Positions 8,851-17,983 of a stretch of 64,000 nucleotides of DNA are shown here, one piece after another. The stretch spans positions 248,001 through 312,000 of the forward strand of contig NZ_JAFBGL010000005.1 in NCBI RefSeq assembly GCF_016811075.1, read 5' to 3'. The position numbers and the translations under genes were made by a program. This DNA is from Oceaniferula flava. Lineage in GTDB: Bacteria; Verrucomicrobiota; Verrucomicrobiia; Verrucomicrobiales; Akkermansiaceae. The notes below the pieces were generated by a model. That model did not search any database. It saw nothing but the letters and a program-made list of their open reading frames with translations, and was not told the DNA's origin. Position 1 is the stretch's first letter, and each line of letters starts with the position of its first letter.

Positions 8851-9753
8851 TTAAAATTTCGAATTCCAGCTCAAGCCAAAGAAGGGAGCGGCGTCCTGAT
8901 CGCTGTCGTAAATGGTATGGCCGTTGTCATTTTCAACCTCCAGCGAACTGCCGAATTTCATCCCGGCGTAGAGTGACAGCTGGGAGCTATCGCTGAACTG
9001 ATAGGTCGCTCCAAGATAGACTGGGATCCCGGTTTCTTCGCCCACACCATCGGGGGCGTATCCTCGATCGTTCAGGCGGAAACGGAGTTTTTCATAGCGG
9101 GTGCCCAGGCTGAGCTGCCACTTTTCTGCTGCTTGCCAGTTGAGAACCAAACCCGGCCCTTGGCTGGCGCCGAGACCTCGACCGGTTTTCAGCTCGAGCG
9201 TGTCCGAGATTTGCCACTTGATGAGTAAGATGGGGAAAACATTGAGGTCGTCCTCGAGCTCGGAGCTGATGCCCAGGCCGGGGCCGATGTAAAGGCGGTC
9301 GCTGACGCGGTAGCTGGCTCCAGCGAGTAGGCCGCCGGTCACGGAATCAGAAACCTCCGCACCATGTTCGTAGCTGGCACGCACGCTGGGCAGGGCAAAG
9401 AGACTCCAGTCACGGTCTAACGCCCAGCGGATGGGGACGCCGAGGGTGAAGGAGTCCACCTCGTCCCAAAGCGCTGGGATGCCGTCAAATTGATAGTCGT
9501 GATGGCCGTAGTCGAGTGATAGCCCGATCGATCTGGCGGGGCCCATGTTCCGCTGGACGCCGAGGGCGAAATTCGTGCGGTCGACTGAAAATGAGCCACC
9601 CTCGTCGAGGTCGCTGTCTTGCTGATGGAGATAACCGGCATCGAGGGTGAAGGTCCATGGGGAGGCCGTTGCCGCAGGTTGCGCGGAGGTCATGCTTTCA
9701 CCAGCGAAGGTGGCCGCTGGAGTGAGGGCGAGGAGCAGTCTGGTCAGTTTCAT
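8851..9753 (-). CDS. Predicted outer-membrane beta-barrel protein
   Basis: A 300-residue secreted protein with a clear Sec signal peptide ending near T-F-A-G-E. The mature part alternates hydrophobic and polar residues in many short strands, with G-x-S-Y-R-V-S-D-R-L-Y-I-G-P-G-L-G-type turns, and it ends in L-S-W-N-S-K-F. A C-terminal aromatic residue is typical of outer-membrane barrels. No specific family or ligand is recognisable. I used the ATG at 9753 at the signal peptide; the longer frame adds an unconvincing leader. It lies 64 bases downstream of the exporter gene on the same strand. Confidence 0.7.
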   Translation of the reverse strand: MKLTRLLLALTPAATFAGESMTSAQPAATASPWTFTLDAGYLHQQDSDLDEGGSFSVDRTNFALGVQRNMGPARSIGLSLDYGHHDYQFDGIPALWDEVDSFTLGVPIRWALDRDWSLFALPSVRASYEHGAEVSDSVTGGLLAGASYRVSDRLYIGPGLGISSELEDDLNVFPILLIKWQISDTLELKTGRGLGASQGPGLVLNWQAAEKWQLSLGTRYEKLRFRLNDRGYAPDGVGEETGIPVYLGATYQFSDSSQLSLYAGMKFGSSLEVENDNGHTIYDSDQDAAPFFGLSWNSKF

Positions 9754-9817
9754 GATGTGCCGCACAGTATGGCAGCTATTGGGGAATCGGCAATCGAGGA
9801 TCTCTGCGATTTTAAGT

Positions 9818-11062
9818 CTAGGCGTGGGACGTTTCTGGCTGGGGGGATGGTATGGCGAGTGGACGGCGCGCGAGGAATACGTAGCAGCAAAGAGCAAGCA
9901 ACGCTGCCACAACCATCAGCAGCGCCATGGGCAGGGCATTACTTTCACCGAGCACTCCCACCAGTGGCGATGCCAGAGCACCGAGTGCAAATTGGATGGC
10001 ACCTAACACCGCGGATGCCGTGCCCGCCGATTCAGGCACCTGGTGGATGGCTAGGGCGCTGGCATTGCCCATCAGCGGGCCCACGGCGGCGACTGCGAGG
10101 AAGATGCAAGGCAGGATCAAGAAGGCTGAGGCGTTTAGCAAGATACAGGCGAGAGCTGCGCCCGAGGCAACGAGGAGTAAGATCAGACAGCAGAGGATGA
10201 TCCGGGTGGGAGCCACTCTGGAAACGATCTTGGCCGAGACCGCCCCGAAGACAATCAGGCCCAGGGCATTGACACCAAAGGCGATGGAATACTGGGTTGG
10301 CGAAAGCCCAAGCACCTTCTGAAACACAAAGGGGGAGGCCGCGATGTAGCCAAAGAGGGCCATGAAAGAGAAACCCGTCACTAGGGTGTAGCCGACATAG
10401 AGACGATGCCGGAAGAGCTGCAAGATCGTTCGGAGCAAACGGCCACCACCGGCATGGCTGCGTCTGGCCTGTGGCAGGCTTTCCCCGACGTTGCGAAGCA
10501 CACCGATGAAGGCAAGCAGGGACAGCAGGGCAATGACCACAAATACCGCACGCCAACCGGCCAGTGAGACAATCAGGGTGCCTGTGATCGGAGCAAGAAT
10601 TGGGGCGACACCTCCGATCATCATCATAATCTGGGTTTGCCGCGCTGTGGTGGCTGCATCAGGTGAGCGGTCGGCGATGATCGCACGGGCCAAGACGATA
10701 CCTGCCGCGCCACCAAACCCTTGTAACACGCGCAAGATAATCAAGGCCCCGACCGAGCTGACAAGTGCGCAGAGCACTCCGGAACCGATGGCCAAGGCAG
10801 TTCCTAACAAAAGTGGTCGACGTCGTCCGTAATGATCCGAAAGTGGTCCGATAATCAACTGCCCAAGAGCGAGGCCGATCAAAAAACTGGTAAGTGTCAG
10901 TTGAATCCCTGACGCCCCCGCGCCAAGATCCTCCGACATGTTCGGAAAGCCCGGAAGATACATGTCCGTGGCGATGGGCGCGACCGCCGAGAGCAAGGCC
11001 AGCACGCAGAGCGCGGAGATGGTTAACGGCTTGGATTCAGTGGTGGTGTCGGAGCATCGCAT
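9818..11062 (-). CDS. Bcr/CflA-type multidrug efflux transporter (MFS)
   Basis: A 414-residue major-facilitator protein with about 12 hydrophobic helices. The Bcr/CflA signature after the first helix is present (A-T-D-M-Y-L-P-G-F-P), as is the MFS loop-2/3 motif G-P-L-S-D-H-Y-G-R-R-R-P. Members export drugs such as bicyclomycin, chloramphenicol or sulfonamides by proton antiport; a physiological substrate here is unknown. I chose the ATG at 11062. An upstream GTG at 11119 in frame would add 19 residues that look unlike an MFS N-terminus. The gene is divergent from the aldo-keto reductase at 11331. Confidence 0.88.
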   Translation of the reverse strand: MRCSDTTTESKPLTISALCVLALLSAVAPIATDMYLPGFPNMSEDLGAGASGIQLTLTSFLIGLALGQLIIGPLSDHYGRRRPLLLGTALAIGSGVLCALVSSVGALIILRVLQGFGGAAGIVLARAIIADRSPDAATTARQTQIMMMIGGVAPILAPITGTLIVSLAGWRAVFVVIALLSLLAFIGVLRNVGESLPQARRSHAGGGRLLRTILQLFRHRLYVGYTLVTGFSFMALFGYIAASPFVFQKVLGLSPTQYSIAFGVNALGLIVFGAVSAKIVSRVAPTRIILCCLILLLVASGAALACILLNASAFLILPCIFLAVAAVGPLMGNASALAIHQVPESAGTASAVLGAIQFALGALASPLVGVLGESNALPMALLMVVAALLALCCYVFLARRPLAIPSPQPETSHA

Positions 11063-11223
11063 GGAGAGAAGAAGGAAGTCGGAGGGGGCGAGCCGACGGT
11101 TCGGGGGCTTGAACGTCACCCCTTTTTAATCCCTCACCCAGAGTCCTGCAACTGGATAAATTTCAGCATGAATCCATCTTCTTTAGGTGATGAGGTGGAA
11201 TCATGTAATCCTTGATTTCACTA

Positions 11224-11265
11224 GGTTTGAGGGCCTTATGAAAGAGGTTTGAGTCGGGCTCAAAC
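11224..11265. promoter_or_regulatory. Inverted repeat GTTTGAG-N5-CTCAAAC plus an extra half-site
   Basis: A perfect 7-bp inverted repeat spans 11247-11265 (spacer TCGGG), and another GTTTGAG copy lies at 11224-11230, 23 bases upstream. The site is in the 268-base divergent region between the exporter (11062) and the aldo-keto reductase (11331), 65 bases before the latter's ATG. The layout fits a transcription-factor operator. There is no T-tract after it, so a terminator is unlikely. Confidence 0.4.
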
Positions 11266-11330
11266 GATCGTTCTCCTTTTTATGATCAAACCTTTTTACG
11301 GATCTCTATTCGGGTCTAACTAGTTTGGAT

Positions 11331-12494
11331 ATGACACGACGTGAACTGATCCGAACAGGCGCCCTCTTGGGCATTGGAACCGCAGCTAGCCAGATGGCCA
11401 CAGCGAAGGAACTGGAAATCCGCACCACCAATGAGGCATTGATGAAAACCCAAGGTCCGGTCGATGCGAGCGAAGACCTGCCCACCAACAAACCGGGTGA
11501 AGGTAAGCATTATCGCCCGAAATATCGCATGGGGCTGGGAGGCCTTGCCGCGGGCAATGGCTTCAACACCATCTCCACCGACGAGGAAATACTGGAGATG
11601 CTGCACGAGGCGTGGGACCTGGGAGTGAGACATTTCGATACCTCTCCATTCTACGGCCTCAGCCTGAGTGAGCGCCGTTTCGGAGATCTGCTGCGCAATA
11701 AGAAACGTGAAGACTACGTGCTCTCGTCGAAGGTGGGGCGACTTCTAACACCGTCCGCGGAACCTCTGCCCAAACGTTGGCACTGGGCGAATCACTCTCC
11801 CTTCCATTACCGCTACGATTACACCGCCGCAGGCACGCGCCGCTCCATCGAAGACAGCCTGCACCGCATGGGGGTCTCGTCCCTCGATATCGTCTACATC
11901 CACGATCTTTCCCCGCAAAACAGCGACATGGGCAAGGAGTGGACCAAGTATTACGATGAGGCGGTCAAGGGTGCCATCCCAGAACTCACCAAGATGCGTG
12001 AGGAAGGAATCATCAAGGGCTGGGGCTTCGGCGTCAACACGCCGGACGTGGTGTATAAGTCGCTGGATATTTGCGATCCTGATATCTGCCTGTTAGCCTT
12101 GCAGTATTCCATCATGGACCATAAGCAGGCACTGGAGAAAACCTTCCCCATTCTCGACAAGCGCGATATCTCCGTGGTGGTCGGCGCTCCCTTGAACGGC
12201 GGCTTTGTCGCGGGGAGAAATCGTTATAACTACTCCGCCAGCATCCCACCGGCGATGAAGGAAAAATTCACCGCCATCAGCGCGGTGGCGAAAAAGCATG
12301 GCGTCGATACCAAAACCGCGGCGCTCCAGTTCGCCGAAGCGCCATCGACGGTTTCTGCCATCATCCCTGGGGCTCGCACCAAGGAGCAAATTCAGCAAAA
12401 CATCGCCTCCATGAAGGTGCAGATTCCCGCCGCGTTCTGGTCAGAGCTGAAGGCGAAAAAGCTGATCGAGCAAAACGCAGCAACCCCCGCGTAG
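11331..12494 (+). CDS. Tat-exported aldo/keto reductase, aldose/L-fucose dehydrogenase-like
   Basis: A 387-residue aldo/keto reductase. The N-terminus has a twin-arginine motif (T-R-R-E-L-I) followed by a hydrophobic stretch, so export by Tat with bound cofactor is likely. The AKR catalytic tetrad is visible: D103 and Y108 in F-D-T-S-P-F-Y-G, K134 in S-S-K-V-G, and H191 in Y-I-H-D. The spacing and wording of these blocks resemble D-threo-aldose 1-dehydrogenases, which oxidise L-fucose and similar aldoses. With two GH95 fucosidases in the window, a role in fucose oxidation is plausible but inferred. The ATG at 11331 is used; a TTG six bases earlier is less likely. Confidence 0.85.
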   Translation: MTRRELIRTGALLGIGTAASQMATAKELEIRTTNEALMKTQGPVDASEDLPTNKPGEGKHYRPKYRMGLGGLAAGNGFNTISTDEEILEMLHEAWDLGVRHFDTSPFYGLSLSERRFGDLLRNKKREDYVLSSKVGRLLTPSAEPLPKRWHWANHSPFHYRYDYTAAGTRRSIEDSLHRMGVSSLDIVYIHDLSPQNSDMGKEWTKYYDEAVKGAIPELTKMREEGIIKGWGFGVNTPDVVYKSLDICDPDICLLALQYSIMDHKQALEKTFPILDKRDISVVVGAPLNGGFVAGRNRYNYSASIPPAMKEKFTAISAVAKKHGVDTKTAALQFAEAPSTVSAIIPGARTKEQIQQNIASMKVQIPAAFWSELKAKKLIEQNAATPA

Positions 12495-12538
12495 TGCCCG
12501 CGCCGGAGAGCTGATCGGTTCTCTAACCATCCTGACCA

Positions 12539-12572
12539 CTCAGCCCGCTTTCCTCATGGAAGGCGGGCTGAG
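12539..12572. terminator. Hairpin between convergent genes, overlapping a stop codon
   Basis: A 15-bp stem (one G-T wobble) joins 12539-12553 to 12558-12572 around a TCAT loop. The photolyase-related gene's stop codon (TGA on the minus strand, 12554-12556) lies in the loop, and its last five codons form the right arm. There is no T-run on either side. It probably acts as a bidirectional end signal, though a purely structural or chance origin is possible. Confidence 0.5.
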
Positions 12573-14077
12573 CTGTGCATGGATGAATCGTCCAGCTTGG
12601 CCAGAAAGGCTTCGGCCTGCTGGTAGTATCCCTGTTTTTTGTCGCCACTCATTTTTTCGGCCATCCGCACCATCATCGCCCAGCGCGGGTTCTTGCGGAG
12701 TTGATCGGCGTGGGTGAGAATCCACGACCAGTAAAGGCTGTCCCACACGCCCGACCATGCCTCTTTTTTGTAGTGGCTCATTTTCAGCACGTAGTTCGAG
12801 CCACTGAAATATGGCTTGGTGGTGATGTTGCCGCCATCAGCATTCTGGCTCATGGCGTAGACATTGGTGACCATCACCCAGTCGTAGCTATCGATGAACA
12901 TTTCCATGAACCACTGGTAGATGGCGTCAGGGTCGATTTCGCAGAGAAACATGAAACCGCCCAGCACCATGAGGCGCTCGATGTGGTGGCAGTAACCAGT
13001 GCGTAGCACGCGGCGGATGGTGTCGTCGATCGGATGGATGCCGGTCTCCCCGGTGTAGAACGAGGCGGGCATCGGCCGGGTGTGTTTCCACGCATTGGTG
13101 CTGCGCATCGTCACACCCAAATCATCATAGGTGGCGCGCATAAACTCCCGCCAGCCGATGACCTGCCGGATGAACCCCTCGACGCTGGCAATAGGGGTGT
13201 CGTGCTCCTCCGCGAATGCAAGGGCCCGTTCCACCACGTAAGCCGGCGTGATCAGCCCGATGTTCAAGGCTGGTGTGAGGAGGCTGTGATAGAGCGTATT
13301 TTCCCCTTCCTCGATGGCATCTTCGTAGGGGCCGAACTTGGAAAATCGATGGGTGAGAAAGTCCTCGAACCATTGCTTGGCCTCGGCGCTGTTGATGGGG
13401 TAGGAAGATGGACCGCACTCGCCGGGTCGATCGCCGAAGTGCTGCTCGACGTATTCCAGAGCTTCCTCTCGGTACTCATCTGGAGGAAAAATCGGCAGCT
13501 CCGGGAGCTCTGGCAGCAATGATTTGGGCAGCTTCTTGCGGTTGTCCTCATCGAAACTCCACTGGCCACCAACGGGTTCGCCGTTTTCCACGAGTATGTT
13601 CAGGCGGGTGCGCTGCCAGCGGTAAAAGTCCGCCATGAACCAGCGCTTTTTGCCGGCCCGATATTCGTCGTTTTGCTCCGCGCTGTTGATGAACAGCGGC
13701 GTCGGGAGGAACTTCAGCTCCAGCCCGGCACGATCGGTTTCACGTCGCAGCCGTTTTTCCAGTATGAAATCGACAACTTCCGCTGCGACGATGGTGGTCA
13801 CTCCGTCTGCCAGCATCTGCTGCACGACCTCTTTGAGCACGGAGCCACCACCAACATAATCAAAATACTGCGCGTCGCAGCGTTCGGTCACCTTATCGAA
13901 CCACTGGCGCATGGAGGCGCGGTGCAGGCCTATTTTCTGCCGATGAAAGGCCATCGGATACTGCTCGTCGCCAAAGAACAGTGGGTCTTCGCTGAGATAG
14001 ACTTTCTGTGGATCCTGTTGAAAACCGGGGTGATTTTCGAAAAGTTGGTTGGGGAAAACGAGCAGCGCGACCGACAT
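12554..14077 (-). CDS. Photolyase/cryptochrome-related protein (FeS-BCP family) lacking the cluster cysteines
   Basis: A 507-residue protein of the deoxyribodipyrimidine-photolyase-related family (prokaryotic 6-4 photolyases such as PhrB). The N-terminal half is the Rossmann-like antenna domain. The C-terminal half carries the FAD-binding helical blocks: V-I-G-W-R-E-F-M-R, H-H-I-E-R-L-M-V-L-G, and S-Q-N-A-D-G-G. In PhrB-type enzymes four cysteines hold a [4Fe-4S] cluster, three of them in a late block after the K-P-Y-x-S-G motif. Here that block (about residues 433-450) reads S-H-Y-K-K-E-A-W-S-G-V-W with no cysteine. Only C363 and C379 remain in the neighbourhood. FAD-dependent, cluster-free DNA repair or light sensing is the likely role. 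Confidence 0.85.
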   Translation of the reverse strand: MSVALLVFPNQLFENHPGFQQDPQKVYLSEDPLFFGDEQYPMAFHRQKIGLHRASMRQWFDKVTERCDAQYFDYVGGGSVLKEVVQQMLADGVTTIVAAEVVDFILEKRLRRETDRAGLELKFLPTPLFINSAEQNDEYRAGKKRWFMADFYRWQRTRLNILVENGEPVGGQWSFDEDNRKKLPKSLLPELPELPIFPPDEYREEALEYVEQHFGDRPGECGPSSYPINSAEAKQWFEDFLTHRFSKFGPYEDAIEEGENTLYHSLLTPALNIGLITPAYVVERALAFAEEHDTPIASVEGFIRQVIGWREFMRATYDDLGVTMRSTNAWKHTRPMPASFYTGETGIHPIDDTIRRVLRTGYCHHIERLMVLGGFMFLCEIDPDAIYQWFMEMFIDSYDWVMVTNVYAMSQNADGGNITTKPYFSGSNYVLKMSHYKKEAWSGVWDSLYWSWILTHADQLRKNPRWAMMVRMAEKMSGDKKQGYYQQAEAFLAKLDDSSMHSSARLP

Positions 14078-14160
14078 GATAGGCTAGCTTAGCCTCTGTC
14101 GGTCAAGATGCATGGGGAAATGCTGTCACGTGCCTCAAAAGGTTGAGTTGTCCGACGGGG

Positions 14161-15267
14161 TCACTTTTTCTTTTCGGCAGCGGGCACGAACTTTTTCGCG
14201 GCATAGTGATTGAAGTCTTTCATCAAGGCATCGTGGCTGTGGTGCTCGAACTCGTAATTCCACGGCTCGATATAGCGCAGTCCGAGTTCTTTGGCCTGTG
14301 TGAAAACTGCCTGATATCCCTCGGCGGGAAAACGGTGCGCTTGGTTGGAGCGACCGATGACCTGGCCGTAGATATCGCCGGGGAACTTTTTCACTTCGGA
14401 AATGAGATCCGCTTGGTAGTTGGTTTTCCCCGACAGCCACCAGATCGCGATGCCAGCTTGCTGCTTCAGTTTGGGATCGGTAAGGATGCCTTGCATGATC
14501 AGCTTGGCCGCCGCGGTGCTGCCCAGCAGTTCGTGCACTTCGTAGGCGACGGCTTTGTTAGGAAATGCGTTCGCTGTGCTACTGATGGCTGCCAGGGCGG
14601 CGGTCGACCACTGCTGTGCAAACTTCTGACTTTCGGTCGCCTTCAGCCCCGCTGCGCTAAGGAGGGTTTCGTTGGGAACTCCGTTGAAGTGGCCCTCGAG
14701 GCCGTTACTGGTCATCTGCGGCACGTAGACCATCATCAGGCGTGGGTCCTTGTTGTATTTTTTACCCACCGCCTGCATCAGCAGAGCGAGCCGTTTTTGC
14801 ACCACGGGGTCCCAGTATTTGGGAAGCTCCACGGCGGTTCCTCGGAAGTGCATCACGAAGGTTTTAGCTCCCAGTTTACTGCTTAACCAAGGGGGAGACA
14901 TGTGTGCTTTGAGCGCGCGCTGCATCGCCGGCTTGCGTGCGAACGCCGGTCTCTTCGTGGGAGCGGGAGCGTTCTTGGCGTGCGCCGTCCAGCCGCCGTA
15001 AATCGCGAGCGTCCACTTTTTCCCATCGGGCAACAGGCGGAGCCGGGATTCGATGTCGGAAAAATCATAGCTGCCCGGATTCGGCTCCAGATCCGCCCAC
15101 ATCACCCGCACCAATGCCCCTTGCATCTCCGGATGCTTTGCCGCACGCTCGGTGAGCATGCTGGAATAGGTGCCGGTGGGTTTGTCGATTTTTGCCGTCC
15201 GCGGACTTTCGGCGTGAACGGTGGATGTGCATAGCAAGATGCCAAGAAGAAGTGGTGATTGTTTCAT
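14161..15267 (-). CDS. Secreted protein with TIM-barrel glycosidase-like features, function unknown
   Basis: A 368-residue protein with a Sec signal peptide (cleavage near V-H-A-E-S). Residues about 50-75 contain V-R-V-M-W-A-D-L-E-P-N-P-G-S-Y-D-F, the wording common at the first strands of GH42- and GH5-like TIM barrels. Further blocks (M-M-V-Y-V-P-Q-M, Y-E-V-H-E-L-L-G, Y-I-E-P-W-N-Y-E-F-E) also fit a barrel with acidic residues at strand ends. I cannot assign a GH family or confirm the catalytic pair. It lies on the same strand between the EEP phosphoesterase and the photolyase-related gene, with 83 bases to the latter. A sugar-cleaving or sugar-binding envelope role is inferred. Confidence 0.6.
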   Translation of the reverse strand: MKQSPLLLGILLCTSTVHAESPRTAKIDKPTGTYSSMLTERAAKHPEMQGALVRVMWADLEPNPGSYDFSDIESRLRLLPDGKKWTLAIYGGWTAHAKNAPAPTKRPAFARKPAMQRALKAHMSPPWLSSKLGAKTFVMHFRGTAVELPKYWDPVVQKRLALLMQAVGKKYNKDPRLMMVYVPQMTSNGLEGHFNGVPNETLLSAAGLKATESQKFAQQWSTAALAAISSTANAFPNKAVAYEVHELLGSTAAAKLIMQGILTDPKLKQQAGIAIWWLSGKTNYQADLISEVKKFPGDIYGQVIGRSNQAHRFPAEGYQAVFTQAKELGLRYIEPWNYEFEHHSHDALMKDFNHYAAKKFVPAAEKKK

Positions 15268-15503
15268 GTGCTAGACCCTGATGGTTGGTTTGATGTGGGA
15301 TGCTTTTCGGACAAAGGACCGGGAGGTAGCGACATGGGGGAACGGCGATTCTGGGAGTTATCCTAGAACACGCCAAGTCGATTAGCTCATTCTCTATGAA
15401 GTATTTCCGCCTAGGCCAAGTGAAATCTATCAGTATTCACCTCATTGAGCTCAAAGTTCTGCTAGGTGTTGGTGCAAAATGGCACAGCAAGTCCTGTGTC
15501 GGC

Positions 15504-16280
15504 CTATGCCCAGTCAAGGTCTGCCACCACGGGATGGTGGTCCGAGGCCACCGTGGAACCACGGGAAATACATAAGATCTGAGAATTCCGTAGCTTCAGC
15601 GAGGGGGAAAGAAGGATGAAATCAATCCTCCTTCGGCCCTTTTTACTCGGTCGCCAGCCATTATAAGTGCTGCTGGCGTTTGGCAGTTCAGAGCTCTTTG
15701 AAAAGCTATCTATCAATTGCCTTTTATCGCGGAGTAAGGTTTTTAGTGGGGTGCTTCCGGGCCGACAATTAAAGTCGCCCATCAGCACCACCGGATCACC
15801 GGGGGAAGGACGGTTTTGGATGGTTGCTAACAACAACTGAGCCGAAAGCCTTCTCGATTTCCATGAGAGGTGGTCGAGGTGGGTGTTGAAAACGTAAAGA
15901 CCTCGACGGCTAGAGCGATCAATCAAGCGAAGCCAGGTGCACATGCGTGGAATGCGGTTTCCCCAGGTGGTGGATCCTGGGATGTCGGGTGTGGCTGATA
16001 ACCAGAAGTGGCCGCTTTCAACTTTCTGCCATCGTTTGGTTTCATAGAAAATGGGCACATGTTCTCCGTCATGATCTCCAAGGCTTCTTCCTACTCCCAC
16101 ATAGCGATGATTGCGCATGACCTTTTTCAGATCGTCTAACTGATTTGGTAAAACCTCTTGGAAACCCGCAATGCTGGCTTGTTGGATCTGATCCGCCATG
16201 AGTTCCAATCGCTTCGGCCACTGTCGATGCTTTTTTCGACGATCGATGGCGCAGCGGATGTTGTAGGTCATTAAACGCAT
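15504..16280 (-). CDS. Endonuclease/exonuclease/phosphatase (EEP) family protein
   Basis: A 258-residue single-domain protein of the EEP superfamily. The catalytic blocks are all present in order: M-T-Y-N-I-R at the N-terminus, F-Q-E-V with the metal-binding Glu, F-N-T-H-L-D-H, M-G-D-F-N-C, R-R-I-D-F-I-L and S-D-H-H-P-V at the C-terminus. EEP enzymes use a divalent metal to cleave phosphodiesters in nucleic acids, phospholipids or inositol phosphates. There is no signal peptide, so it is probably cytoplasmic. The compact size and neighbours (cardiolipin synthase 54 bases upstream on the same strand) would also allow a phospholipid-related role, but the substrate is unresolved. Confidence 0.87.
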   Translation of the reverse strand: MRLMTYNIRCAIDRRKKHRQWPKRLELMADQIQQASIAGFQEVLPNQLDDLKKVMRNHRYVGVGRSLGDHDGEHVPIFYETKRWQKVESGHFWLSATPDIPGSTTWGNRIPRMCTWLRLIDRSSRRGLYVFNTHLDHLSWKSRRLSAQLLLATIQNRPSPGDPVVLMGDFNCRPGSTPLKTLLRDKRQLIDSFSKSSELPNASSTYNGWRPSKKGRRRIDFILLSPSLKLRNSQILCISRGSTVASDHHPVVADLDWA

Positions 16281-16334
16281 TGCTGGGAGTGCTGAGACTT
16301 AGTTCTGGCTTGAGTTTAGATGATGCGATGCCGC

Positions 16335-17591
16335 TTAGAATTGTTCATGGCAGAGGTGACATAATCTTTCCTTCAGTCTGGGTAACCACGACCGCTGCCG
16401 CCAGCTGTTCAACTTGATTTCCTCGCAGTGTCTCAGGTTGTCTTTAAAAAGCTGGTCGAGCTCGCCGGTTACTTTTTCCGAGGCTATGCCGACGGTGATC
16501 TCGTTGTTGATCTCGAACGATCGATCGTCGAAGTTCGAGGATCCGATACCCGCCCATTGACCGTCGATGGTGAAGACTTTTTGATGCAGTAAGGTCACTT
16601 GATATTCGTGGATTCGAACACCGATGTTCAGTAGCTGATCGTATATTTTCCGACCGGCGTAGGTCACGTAGGTGGAGTCAGTGGAGTCCGGACCTGGGGT
16701 CATGATCTGGACATCGACGCCTCGTTGCACGGCCTGTTTGAGGGCCTCGATTCCACGTGAGTCGGGGAGGAAATAGGGGTTTTGAATTCGGATGGTCTTC
16801 TTAGCCAAGGCAATGGCGATGTAGTGCAGCACCTGCACTGAGGACGGCGCGTTGTCTGGCTTGATGGATGCCACGTGGGCCTTGATGTCGCCGCACGGAT
16901 CGAGGGGAGGGAAGGTGTCCTCATCCAGAAAATGCTGCCGCGCCGCCTCCGCCCAGTTGAGCGCAAAGGTCGACTGGATGGAGCCCACGATCGGACCGGT
17001 GAACCTGGCGGTGACATCTTGGAAACGACTGAACTTCTCCTGATCTTCCAGCCACTGGTCGGTGATACAGTGCCCCCCTACGAAGGCACTGGTGCCATCT
17101 AGCACCAAGATCTTCCGGTGATCGCGGATGTTGAATCGACCGAAGTTCATGGGGGAAATGGGGTGGAAATTGTAGAGCTCCACACCCGCTTTCTCGAGTC
17201 GTTGTCGGGTGCCTTTCCCCATGTTTGAGCCACCTCGGGCATCCACCATGACGCGCACCCAGAGTCCACGCTGAGAGGCTTCCACCAGTGCGTCAGTGAT
17301 CATCTCGGAAGCCTTGCCCTGTTTCCAAAGAAAGGTTTCCAAGTGCACCGTCCGCTGGGCTTCGCCGATGGCCTCAATGACTGCAGGAAAGAAATGCTCG
17401 TTCTTAATCAGCTCCACCGCGTTGCCGTCTAACAATGTTCCGTGTGTGGCGCCAGCGAGTGCATGCAGTGAATCCTGGATGTTGCCATCCGGGTCATCGT
17501 GATAGACGCACTCTTGGTGGCGAGTGAGTCGCCAGATCATGAAGACGAGGAGAGCGGTTGTTAGGCTCAGGATGATTTCTAATGCAGTCAT
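16335..17591 (-). CDS. Cardiolipin synthase-like protein with two PLD domains
   Basis: A 418-residue membrane-anchored enzyme. One N-terminal hydrophobic helix is followed by two PLD domains. The first HKD motif is H158-R-K160 with D165, followed by V-G-G-H. The second is H336-Q-K338 with D343, followed by G-S-S-N-F-D-D-R-S. Cardiolipin synthases of this type have about 400-480 residues, and only one N-terminal helix is seen, as in the ClsB-like or truncated forms. Expected reaction: transfer of phosphatidyl groups between phospholipids. The gene is divergent from the small barrel gene at 17984, and the EEP phosphoesterase follows on the same strand. Confidence 0.9.
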   Translation of the reverse strand: MTALEIILSLTTALLVFMIWRLTRHQECVYHDDPDGNIQDSLHALAGATHGTLLDGNAVELIKNEHFFPAVIEAIGEAQRTVHLETFLWKQGKASEMITDALVEASQRGLWVRVMVDARGGSNMGKGTRQRLEKAGVELYNFHPISPMNFGRFNIRDHRKILVLDGTSAFVGGHCITDQWLEDQEKFSRFQDVTARFTGPIVGSIQSTFALNWAEAARQHFLDEDTFPPLDPCGDIKAHVASIKPDNAPSSVQVLHYIAIALAKKTIRIQNPYFLPDSRGIEALKQAVQRGVDVQIMTPGPDSTDSTYVTYAGRKIYDQLLNIGVRIHEYQVTLLHQKVFTIDGQWAGIGSSNFDDRSFEINNEITVGIASEKVTGELDQLFKDNLRHCEEIKLNSWRQRSWLPRLKERLCHLCHEQF

Positions 17592-17983
17592 GGGGGGATG
17601 TTAAAGAGGTTCATCATAACACTGTTCTGTCTTGGCTGCAAAGTGGACTTCGTGTGAGACCATGGTTGCCAGTTTTCTAACAAAATATTGTAATGCTCTA
17701 AAATCTTCGTCTCGACGTAGCAATGATTGCAAAGTGAAACATGGAAGTTTGCATCTTGCCCCACCTGTTTGCCTCAGCAGCTTTTTCGGGATTCAGGGAT
17801 GAGCCGTGGCGGTGTGTGGTGACTACCTTATAATCAGCGTTTAGAGGCTGGTCTTCTACCGCGTTCCGCTGCTGGGACGCTGTCTGGCATAGATTATGCG
17901 ATATCAATTTCAGTCTGACTCATCGCGGTCCGAGTGGATCATTCGAAGAGATCAAGGCATCAAACAAATCCAGATTCAAAACT
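17592..17983. other. Intergenic region between divergent genes
   Basis: A 392-base stretch between the cardiolipin synthase start (17591) and the barrel protein start (17984). A 69-codon frame on the minus strand (17698-17907) has no recognisable features and is probably chance. The stretch presumably holds the promoters of both genes, but I see no clear -35/-10 pair, repeat or hairpin. Confidence 0.5.

Noticed and set aside
14143-14886. A 247-codon frame on the plus strand
   Set aside because: It is antisense to the secreted protein gene at 14161-15267, which has a signal peptide and a barrel-like pattern.
17698-17907. A 69-codon frame in the divergent intergenic region
   Set aside because: No start context, no domain, and it lies where promoters of both flanking genes should be.
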